From Pegea sp. RAD2-039 (taxonomy: Eukaryota; Chordata; Thaliacea; Salpida; Salpidae), in the NCBI GenBank assembly GCA_034620365.1, contig JAQGEQ010000379.1:124001-188000 (forward strand): a stretch of DNA of 64,000 nucleotides, given 5' to 3'. The position numbers were made by a program, and so were the translations under genes. A model generated the notes under the pieces. The model did no database searches. It was not told the origin of the DNA and was given only the letters and a program-made list of their open reading frames with translations. Below, one piece after another: positions 34,596 to 43,501 of this stretch. How positions within the stretch are numbered: the first letter of the stretch is position 1; each line of letters starts with the position of its first letter.

Positions 34596-35652
34596 TTATT
34601 AATTTGAAGTCATTAATTTATTTGTTCATATTTTTTATCTTTTATTTTCTATAATTATACTTGATAGTTATAATTTAAACTAATTTCTAATCTTTTATTT
34701 TATTCTATAGAAGATAATAATAATAATCAGCAATTAGTTATAAAACTATTTCTTTACAGACTAAATTTTGCATTGAACAATATTTATTATAAAAGTTGTT
34801 CTTAAATAAAATTATGTTATGAAAAAGTTATCTTTAAAAGTACAAGATTTGTTTTTAATTGTAAATATGTTAGTAACAATTATATTGTTTTTGAATACTT
34901 ATGGTAATATTTTTCAACTTTTTCATATATTTCTACTTTCATTATTAATAAAAGTTTTGTAATCTGTTTTTTTCGTCCTAATTTTCTTAGTTACTTTGAT
35001 AATTTTAAACATTTATATAAAGTTGGTATCATTTGTGTGGATGTTTTTTGTATTAAATTATTCTTTAGTTTATAATTATTTGGAAAAAGTACATTTCGTT
35101 AAAATTGTTCTAAATTTTATTTATTTTTTTTATTGTTTTTTTGTAATTGTAAAAAGTAAACTTAATATTATTTTTTATAACTAAAATAGACAATATTCTA
35201 TTGAATCAAATGTAGTTTTTATGGATATTCATCTTATAAATCCATCATGAAACTTTAAGCTGATATTTTTGGTGATCTTTTTATTTATGATAAATATTAT
35301 TAAACTTTTATCTAAATTAAATATTTTTAGAGGTTTATTATTTTACTCTGAAATCTTTTATACTTATATTTAAAGATTCTTTAAATCTACTTCAAATAAA
35401 ATTAAAAATTCAGTTAAATTTTTAAGACAAATAACTTTTTAAATACTTTTTAGGTTTACAAATTTGATATAAGTTGATAATGTCTCTAGTTAAGGAAACT
35501 TCTCAATTCTTATCACAATACAAATAATTGGAAATGATGATGTCTCCAATGAATTTTGACAAAGTACAAATAATTGCTCTCCAGTCAATTACTGATCTAT
35601 ATATGAAGGAAAAGTCTAGTCTGAAGGATGAAGAACAGATTAAGTCTCTCAC
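34596..35652. repeat. Right arm of the inverted duplication
   Basis: Inverted copy of 26185-27277, including the upstream region and the first about 70 codons of the PROPPIN gene. The junctions are sharp: homology starts at TTATTAATTTGAAGTC and ends at AAGTCTCTCAC. Confidence 0.9.
35480..35652 (+). pseudogene. Truncated copy of the PROPPIN gene 5' end
   Basis: From ATG at 35480 the sequence reads MSLVKETSQFLSQ as in the intact gene at 26396, then a TAA. A deletion of about 36 bp removes the codons for KKYIATVDKFKG and neighbours. The match resumes with MSPMNFDKVQIIALQSITDL and ends abruptly at codon about 72. It cannot make a functional protein. It still carries the whole duplicated upstream region, so it might be transcribed. 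Confidence 0.9.
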
Positions 35653-36877
35653 ATGAAATTAAAGTTCTAATTATTTTGATATATTTAAAAATTCAAATTA
35701 AATATTTTTTTAATAATATTTATAATCTGAGAATTGTAAATTCAAGCAAAATTTTACATTCTTTCATCTGCTTCGATTTTTATCAATTTATTAAAAGATT
35801 TAATATCTTGGTAATTATTTCAAATATGATATTTTAACCTTTTCATCACCATAAGTGACTTTTTCTTAATCTTTCCGCTAAAATTATTAGATTTTTGTTC
35901 ACTACAAGATTTGTAGAAATTGTCTCTTGCATTGAATAAAATTAATAAACTTTGAAAACCAAAATTAGATTTACAAAACATTTCAAATTTAATTTCTTGT
36001 GAACATTGACCAAAGCAGTAGATGATAGAAGTTAACAATTATAAGTTAAAGATTTGCTGCCCGCTAATATGGCCCAGTGACCTGGAACAGTGGACCAGGA
36101 AAAGCAGATTATAAATTTTCTATCTAGACTTACGTCTATAACTTCTTTGCAAGCAACCACAACACAGTGGAATTATCTACTTATAGCTGCGGGAGATGTT
36201 GTGTAGGCTGATGTTGTTAGCTCATGGTGTAATAAAGAGCGGTTTACGGTAACGTAAGGTGGGGTTTGAACCTTTATACTTGAGTCAGATGATCAGCTTC
36301 CTCACTTGCTTCATAAGTTGTTCTACTATTTGAAACCATTAGTTTACCAATTTAAAAATCTAAATGTTTTTTATGGAATTTTATTGGGAACATCTTTATT
36401 ATTTTCGAGTAAATACAATTCTCTTTTTTGGGTGTGCCAAAAATATTAATTGGAATTTATTTCTTTTTTAGTATTTATAATAAAATTTAACTCAGAGAAA
36501 AAAAATTAGTGAATAATTTTCTTTCATAGCTTACAATTTTAAATTTTCTTTTTCTTATTTAATTTCGATAAAATTTGAAATACTCAAAACACTTAATTGA
36601 AGTTTAAAAATGTTTCTGACGTCAAAATATTTTAACTAAAGATGGAAATACAACCTCATCAAATATTCTAAATATTTTAAACTGACTGTGTCTAGTTAAT
36701 TAAAAAAAAACTGATTAACTGAAGGAATAAAGACGAATTAACTTTTGTATTTACTTCAGTACAAATTTTTATTTCAATTTTGCTATTAAATAAATTTCTT
36801 TGTAGTTTACTATATCAAGTTTTTACGAAGCTATAAGCATAGTTCTTGTTTATATTAGAGAAGAAAACATAATCAGG
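35653..36877. other. AT-rich intergenic sequence with a small richer block
   Basis: A block at about 36060-36300 has more G and C and short open segments (for example QIINFLSRLTSITSLQATT on the plus strand), possibly an old element. Not identified. Confidence 0.4.
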
Positions 36878-36926
36878 TAAATCGATAATAAAGTTATAAA
36901 TCGATAATAAAGTTATAAATCGATAA
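36878..36926. repeat. 19-bp tandem repeat, about 2.6 copies
   Basis: AAATCGATAATAAAGTTAT is repeated in tandem just beyond the 3' end of the receptor gene at 36992. Confidence 0.85.
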
Positions 36927-36991
36927 TGTTCAGAAACATCAATAATATATGAAAAAGTAAGAAGGTTCAAAAAGAAGTTTAAAAACTTATT

Positions 36992-37897
36992 TTATTTACA
37001 TTTAATAAACTTTACTAAAAACTTCTTAAACTTTTTGAACGATAGAAGAAGCATCATGACATTTGTAAAAGTTCCAATATCATAAAACATATTAAATATG
37101 CATTCAAGAGTTCCAAATGGAAGAATAAATTCATCAATAACCAACATAGTGACATAAGAAAGCAAACAGAAGAAGTTAGTAAAGGTTGTGACATATATGG
37201 TCCGTTGATCCTTCGCAGCGCGTCTCAAGAGGTTTCCGATTCCAAATTGCTTTAGATCAGCTTTAAATCTATTTTCAGTAAACAGAGGGTACAAGTAGAG
37301 AATTGTTAGTGCAATATGAGACGTAAATAACATTCCTAAAGCCGCCCAATGTATTGAAGAATGTTTTTGTCGTTCCTTAATACAGTTATCATGAGAAAGC
37401 TCGACCTGAGTAACAACTATACTATCCATAACTAACAAGATATCACCAGCAACGAAAATATTGAAAAAGACCAGTTTTGTCAATCTTAGTACACGAGTGT
37501 TGAGATGCTTTAAAGTTGGACCGCTATAAAGATATTTAAGACGATACCATAAAAAGAGATAGACAGGAAAGAAGCTTATAGCAACCATAATCGAAGAAGT
37601 ATCTAGTAAGGTTTGACCTAATGGTTTAAACTTTTCAGTATGAGATCTCATCAGGCAGACTATGATGGAGGACTGGTTCACCAACAAACGAATCAGTAAA
37701 CAGATAAGCATACTAACTGCAAGCACAACTAAGTATTTAGAATTCTTTAAAGTTTTCCATTCTTTTAACAAGTAAATAACAAACAAGAAGTAAGTGGCAA
37801 CTGTTATAAATAGTTGTATAGCAGTTGCTATTTGAGGCAAAACCCATATTAGGGATAAGTCATCAGTTTGATTAGACAAATTACTTGTATTTGTCAT
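36992..37897 (-). CDS. Seven-helix receptor-like protein, copy D (intact, single exon)
   Basis: A 301-aa frame without introns. N-terminal sequons (NTS, NLS, NQT) precede helix 1 (TAIQLFITVATYFLFVIYLL). Family landmarks: FLWYRLKYLYSGPTLKHLNT after helix 3, LYLYPL at the end of helix 5, FGIGNLLRRAAKDQRTIY before helix 6, and MMLLLSFKKFKKFL at the C-terminus. The second-loop Cys (HDNCIK) is present. The helix 3 Cys is shifted (CLMRSHT), so the disulfide may differ. The Lys-Ser-Asp of KSD is replaced by Ala-Ala-Lys. Same strand as copies A-C and E. Unknown ligand. Confidence 0.85.
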   Translation of the reverse strand: MTNTSNLSNQTDDLSLIWVLPQIATAIQLFITVATYFLFVIYLLKEWKTLKNSKYLVVLAVSMLICLLIRLLVNQSSIIVCLMRSHTEKFKPLGQTLLDTSSIMVAISFFPVYLFLWYRLKYLYSGPTLKHLNTRVLRLTKLVFFNIFVAGDILLVMDSIVVTQVELSHDNCIKERQKHSSIHWAALGMLFTSHIALTILYLYPLFTENRFKADLKQFGIGNLLRRAAKDQRTIYVTTFTNFFCLLSYVTMLVIDEFILPFGTLECIFNMFYDIGTFTNVMMLLLSFKKFKKFLVKFIKCK

Positions 37898-39126
37898 CGC
37901 TCTATTAAACCAGCTAACGTTTATTTCAAAAAGAAATTATCTTCGCTTCGTACCTTTAAAAAACAGAAAAATTATTTTACATATATAATAAACTAAGACT
38001 ACAATAATTTTTCTAAAATATTTGGCTTCATTGAACATAATAATTTATAAAATAAACTCCTATAAGTAATTAAAGCGTAAAAAATAGATTCGAACACCTG
38101 GCTGGCAAATAAAAAAAGACTAAATTAAGTTTGAATAAATTCTGTCAAAAAAGGTTAGTGTTTGAAAAAAATTAAATATTAACATAAAAGATAAATATTA
38201 ATAAAAGAAATATAAAAATAATAAAACTCAACTTTAAGTTATGTTATTAATTTTAATCAAAAATTATTTTGCTTGTAAATGTTTATATACTGATAAATAC
38301 TTCTATTTCTATCAATGCTGAATTCTTATATATATGAGAAATTGTATAAAACTAGATTTTATTTCTAAAACTACAATAATAAATTGAAAATTAAACAATT
38401 GACAAAAAATGCGATATCATAATTCTAATTTTTACACAACGTTTTTGGTATAAGTTCTAATTCTTTTTTTTATTAAACAATTATAAACACTTGCCTTGTG
38501 CAGCATAAAGACACTAAAATTTTTATTTATATTTTTGTAAATATAAATTCATCTTTTTATTTATAGCCGTTATTTGTCTTTTGTAAACAATATCTTAGTA
38601 TCTAAATAATTTTAGATACTTTTTACCAATTTAAGAAAAAACAAGAATTGATTGATAAACTTTAAGTTAATTAATATAAAGTTATAAATAGAGAAAAGTA
38701 TTTCACATAATAACGTTTTAGCTAATCTGAAAAATTTCATGTGTATTAAACTTTAAACAATGATAAGAATAACAAATTTTTTAAATTCAAATTTTAAATA
38801 AAATATTCTTTATAAACTAAATATACAAAAAGCTCGTAGATATTATTAAAACTTTATTTAAATCTAAAAATTTTTTCTTGTAAAGTAAAACATAAAACTT
38901 CATATAAATGTTTTAATCAAGAAAATTGTATGAAATCATGTGAAAATAACGAATATATAAAAGTGTTGAAAATATATCGAAAATGACTACACTAAATAAA
39001 ACTCAGAGATATATTACAACCATTTTTAAGAACCAGAAAAACTTGAATGTAGAAATCAGAAACGCTTTAGAATAAACCAAAGCCAACAGAAGCAGTTACA
39101 ATAAAGTTAGATGTAAAATCAAAGAA
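37898..39126. other. AT-rich spacer between receptor genes D and E
   Basis: No gene, RNA or repeat recognised. Confidence 0.55.
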
Positions 39127-40065
39127 TTAAGAAAACATTCTATCAAAGTAATAAGTTTGGGGTGGCAGAGGAGGGCTGCTTTTGCAATTAAATCGGAAAC
39201 CTGGAAGCGATCTCATGATACAAATGATGTAGACTAAGATACTTGTATTATACATCATATGACTAAGAATGCGAGGTAAAGGTTTAGGGAAGAGATACTC
39301 ACAAATGACAAAGGTAATGGAGTAAAATATCAAGCTAACAGTTAAGGTTATAAAAGCATCTTTAATGTTAGTATGTAGTTCATCAGTTTTTTTAATCAAT
39401 TCGCCAATTCCATAAGTTTCTTGTGTATTCATTTTAACAAGTTTAAGTTGATACAAAGTGTAAGCATATAAAGCATACAGCAAAATATTAGATGCAATGA
39501 ATAAACAAGTTGAAGTAAGAAATACAGAATCTGGTTTAGATCCAGAAGTCCAAACACAACCATACGGCATCATTAAAAATTCATTCGTCAAAAATCTTGC
39601 CGTTGCAAAGAGCAGAATGGCTCCACTGATTAAGATGATGTACAAGACATTACACAATTTAAAGAAGAGATTATTTAAATGTTTTAATATTGGCTCACGA
39701 AAAATCAAACTTAGTTGATAATAGAGAAAAACAAAGACTGGGATACCAGTTACTGTTAGCAACACAGTATTTAAATCAATCATCACCTCACATGCAAAAT
39801 CGCCTTGATGCTGTTCTCTAAAGATCTGATAGAGAAAGAACAGGACCTGATTGAAGACAAGGAAGATTGAAAAAGCAGAAATAGTGACACTAAAAATCCG
39901 GCTTAAAATTCTTCTTCTAGAATCCCCTTTTCCAGCCTTCTTATAATAGTAGAATGATACAATTACCCAGATCATTACAGAAAAATGTATCACTTGAACA
40001 ACTTGCGGTATGATCCAGACATGCTCCACAGATGTAGAAGTTTTTTCTTTACTTGAGTCGCTCAT
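39127..40065 (-). CDS. Seven-helix receptor-like protein, copy E (intact, single exon)
   Basis: A 312-aa frame without introns. It has seven hydrophobic segments, the paired extracellular cysteines (DFACEVM before helix 3, PYGCVWT in loop 2), FLYYQLSLIFREPILKHLNN after helix 3, LYAYTL at the end of helix 5, and YGIGELIKKTDELHTNIK before helix 6. The C-terminus ends in a proline-rich SSPPLPPQTYYF tail that copies B-D lack. N-terminus is Ser/Thr rich (MSDSSKEKTSTSVEHVW) and has no sequon, unlike copies B and D. Unknown ligand. Confidence 0.85.
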   Translation of the reverse strand: MSDSSKEKTSTSVEHVWIIPQVVQVIHFSVMIWVIVSFYYYKKAGKGDSRRRILSRIFSVTISAFSIFLVFNQVLFFLYQIFREQHQGDFACEVMIDLNTVLLTVTGIPVFVFLYYQLSLIFREPILKHLNNLFFKLCNVLYIILISGAILLFATARFLTNEFLMMPYGCVWTSGSKPDSVFLTSTCLFIASNILLYALYAYTLYQLKLVKMNTQETYGIGELIKKTDELHTNIKDAFITLTVSLIFYSITFVICEYLFPKPLPRILSHMMYNTSILVYIICIMRSLPGFRFNCKSSPPLPPQTYYFDRMFS

Positions 40066-41300
40066 AGTTATAAAAGATCTTTTTATACTTCTAGAAATAA
40101 AAAGAGATAAATCATCTCATTGAAAGTATGATAAAGTTCAACTTATTACCTTTATTCAAATTTAAAACTTTTTTTTTTGATTTGATAGAAGTTATATAGA
40201 TGTAAGCAAAGTATAACTGAAGCCTTACAAAGTTATGAATTACCATAATATATATTGAATATATATGTTTATAAATAACTTTAAATCTTAAACAATTTTA
40301 TTTAAAAATTCTTGGAATTATGAAAAGTGTAAAATATAAACAAACGATTATGAAATATTATTAACTAGAGGTAGAAAAACAAATCTTAGATTTTAATCAA
40401 ACAAATGTTATCTTAGTAAATATTCTTAAATGATGTACTTTATAGAAAAATAACTTAAAACTTAAAAATTACAAAAGTTTATATTTTCTTTCAATTATTC
40501 TAATCGTGAGAATAATTAACTAAGATAACTTTTAACATACTTAAATCAAATATAATTTTTTAATATTAATTACCTAAAATATTATTAAAAAATTTGTGAA
40601 ATATATTTTGTTTAATCTTGAGCAAGTTAGCAATAGACTTACAAAATTTAAATGTATAAAGTTTATGAGTATTGACAGTGCTTTGATGTCTGAAGATGAA
40701 ATGGAAAGATGCAAACATAAGAATCAAGTGACGTTAAGGAGCGAAAGAATGGCTTGAAGATTGATGTAATGTGAAGACCTTCCAGCAAGTACACTTGTGA
40801 TTAGACACCCAATAGGCGAAAGTGCTTAAATAACATCATTTCTGTATAAGTATAACATATGTAAAAAATTGTTTTCAAATTTTAGAGCTACTGACACTCA
40901 AACATCGTATATACATTATGGCTTTTTTATTTCATTTTGTTTAAATAATAAATATCCAAACTGTAGTAAATATTTTGATTAAAACTTCTTTAAGTTCTTT
41001 AAAGACTATTTTAACAATTTAGTGAATGATATTTATGATTTTTTGATTTCAAACAAAGTATTTTTGAATTCTAAACTCTAGTTTAATATTTTTGAGGAAA
41101 TTTTATTTTAAGGTAGTCGTTTTTTAGAATGATTATTGAAATTTATAGATATTTAAAAATAAGGTACAATTACTGAAAGGTTACCATAAAAATAATTTGT
41201 TAAAAAAACTAATATATAATCAGTATTATCAATCAGAAAATAATTATACAAATTTTCTAATCCATTAAAATCATTTTCAAAATTAGAAATCCTTTTGGTT
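40066..41300. other. AT-rich intergenic sequence
   Basis: One short frame at 40665-40755 (MSEDEMERCKHKN) resembles the start of the exon at 33642. Otherwise nothing recognised. Confidence 0.45.
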
Positions 41301-41373
41301 TGTTCCAGCCCGGGCTCGAACCGTGGACCTTTCAGATGTAAGGCAAACGTGATAACCACTACACTACGGAAAC
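41301..41373 (-). tRNA. tRNA-Val(TAC), degenerate copy
   Basis: The 73-bp minus-strand sequence has the eukaryotic tRNA-Val layout: GTTTCCG acceptor, B-box GGTTCGAGCCC, anticodon TAC in GCCTTACATC. Compared with 42617-42689 it has changes that damage the acceptor stem (3' side CTGGAAC against GTTTCCG, with one mismatch and one G-U), the T stem (CCACGG) and the anticodon stem and its flank (ATCTG for GCG). Probably a tRNA pseudogene. Confidence 0.7.
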
Positions 41374-41500
41374 TTGTTGACACAGTCCTAGCATTAAATA
41401 ATTTGCATAAAATTGAAAATATTTAGTTTTTTATGATTATAAGTTTCAACAGACTGCAGATATACTATAAAAAAATTAAAAGTTTCATTTATAAAATAAA

Positions 41501-41573
41501 TGTTTCCGCCCGGGCTCGAACCGGGGACCTTTCGCGTGTTAGGCGAACGTGATAACCGCTACACTACGGAAAC
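41501..41573 (-). tRNA. tRNA-Val(AAC)
   Basis: Intact 73-bp cloverleaf on the minus strand: GTTTCCG pairs with CGGAAAC, B-box GGTTCGAGCCC, anticodon AAC in GCCTAACACGC. It closely matches the conserved animal tRNA-Val(AAC). Confidence 0.95.
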
Positions 41574-42187
41574 TTGTTGATAAACTTGAACTTTAAAGTA
41601 TTTATATTTTAAGTTATCAATGTTTCAAAATAATGTGGACTTTAAATTTATAAAAGAATTTTTTTAACGATTTAACTCTTTAACTGAAATGAGCCAAGTA
41701 TGCAAGGATGAGAAAATCCACAAAAGTTTGAAAAAAGTATTCTTAAAACATTTTTTAAATCTTAACTAAATCCATTTTGATAGTTTTTGATTAATACTGT
41801 TATTATTCTGTAGCACCTAATTACTCTTACTATATAGTTGTAAACTTATCTGATTACATTCGTGATTACCAAAGTTTTTGATGCTGTAAATAAAGAAGCT
41901 TTAGGAAGATAATCAAACATCTTGGATATCTACTTAAGTTTACTAACATGTGACTCAAAAATTAGTAAAAAATAAAATATAAAATTTGAAAATGAACTTC
42001 TCATACTGTTGTGACATAAACAGTGTAGAAAAAGATGTATGTATACAACTCTTCTCAAAATTCTTCAGTTTGATATTAACTCATACATCCTTAAATCAAG
42101 ATGAACAAGACACAATCTACCTTTCGGTAACACTTTAATGACTTTATAATCAATTTAAGACATTTAATTTGTAAATCTTACCTCACC

Positions 42188-42337
42188 ATGAATTATAAAC
42201 TTATGTTTACCGATGATGATACGTCACCAAGCCGGTACTTAGAAGAAGATCCTCTTCTATCAAGGATGCTGAAAATCTTTTTAAGTGAGAACACGAAAGA
42301 TTTTCAACAGCTTGCTCTGTATGATGAATTGTCCTAA
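42188..42337 (+). CDS. 49-aa open frame, unidentified
   Basis: The ATG has a favourable context (CTCACCATGA). The frame reads MNYKLMFTDDDTSPSRYLEE, then DPLLSRMLKIFLSENTKDFQ, and ends at LALYDELS. Amino-acid composition is balanced and unlike the AT-rich background. It could be a small protein or an exon of a larger gene lying between the two tRNA pairs. No family recognised. Confidence 0.3.
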   Translation: MNYKLMFTDDDTSPSRYLEEDPLLSRMLKIFLSENTKDFQQLALYDELS

Positions 42338-42616
42338 TATCTCCATCAACAGCGAAAGACTCAGACCCATTCATCACTTTAATTAAAGCAGCATATTATC
42401 ATATACTAAAATTAACAGATTAGAAATTACAAACCTCCTATGGTCGACAAGTTCATTAATAGCATCTAGATGCAGGACAAGATTTTGAAAAACTGCTAAT
42501 AATATACAAATAAACTTATTACAAATTAAAATTATTCATTTTAAAAAGTTAAAAAAATTATCACAACTAATCTTAATTTAGAAAAAGTAAAATTTAAATG
42601 GTCAGCTGATTCAAAA

Positions 42617-42689
42617 TGTTTCCGCCCGGGCTCGAACCGGGGACCTTTCGCGTGTAAGGCGAACGTGATAACCACTACACTACGGAAAC
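42617..42689 (-). tRNA. tRNA-Val(TAC)
   Basis: Intact cloverleaf, differing from the AAC gene at 42817 in the anticodon (GCCTTACACGC) and one D-arm base. A T4 run follows the 3' end on the minus strand, as needed for RNA polymerase III termination. Confidence 0.93.
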
Positions 42690-42816
42690 TTGTTGATACA
42701 GCTCTAGCATTAAATAATTTGCATTAAATTGAAAATATTTAGTTTTTTATGATTACAAGTTTCAACAGACTGCAGATATACTATAAAAAAAATTAAAAGT
42801 TTGATTTATAAAAAAA

Positions 42817-42889
42817 TGTTTCCGCCCGGGCTCGAACCGGGGACCTTTCGCGTGTTAGGCGAACGTGATAACCGCTACACTACGGAAAC
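42817..42889 (-). tRNA. tRNA-Val(AAC)
   Basis: Identical in sequence to 41501-41573 over the mature tRNA as far as I can read. It is followed on the minus strand by a T6 run. Confidence 0.95.
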
Positions 42890-43501
42890 CGTTGAACTTG
42901 CAAGTAGTAAATTAAATTTAAAACCACAAAGTTTTTATTTTATACTTTATTGTGAAACTTTTGTAACAAATACGTTCTTTTTTTGCACGATAATAGTTCA
43001 AATTGTTATAAATACAAATAAATAATCATAATAAAAACATTTTTCAATAAAATTTTTATTCCAAATGAAGTGATCATGTTTTTTTAAATAATTTTAATGT
43101 TTCAATTCAATTATTAAACCAGAAAACTGGTTTTACATTTATTAAAAGTAATCTTAATTTTTTCAAATTTCTATAAAGTTTTTTTAAAATGTATTTTTAT
43201 GTTTAACAATTTAATCTGTTTTTTTTTAAACATTTTTTAACTGAATAGATAAGAATTTAAAAGGTTTGTTTTTTGAAATATTGTAAGTAATTTAAAGCAA
43301 ACAAAAATATGGAACAAAGGATTATAGACACAGTATACTGGCAACTAAAATAAACAAATGAATGAAAAAGTTAAAAGAAAACTCCAACCACTCTTTGAGA
43401 TATGGCGCTATAGAATTTTATGTAAACAAAATCTTTAGTAGTAAAGCAGAAGTGATATCATTTAGAAGGTATGAAGTTAGGAATGATTAACAGGCATTTT
43501 A
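42890..43501. other. AT-rich upstream region
   Basis: Presumed promoter and 5' untranslated region of the 14-exon gene. An acceptor-like TTAACAG lies at 43494, so a non-coding first exon is possible. Confidence 0.4.

Larger units (their letters stand above)
41301..42889. repeat. Duplicated 273-bp tRNA-Val pair (41301-41573 and 42617-42889)
   Basis: Each unit consists of a TAC gene, a 127-bp spacer and an AAC gene on the minus strand. The spacers are nearly identical: both contain TAGCATTAAATAATTTGCAT and GATTATAAGTTTCAACAGAC or its one-base variant. The copies start 1316 bp apart. The TAC gene of the first copy has decayed. Confidence 0.9.

Noticed and set aside
41153-41383. Minus-strand 76-codon frame
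   Set aside because: It overlaps the degenerate tRNA-Val; the protein-like part is tRNA sequence.
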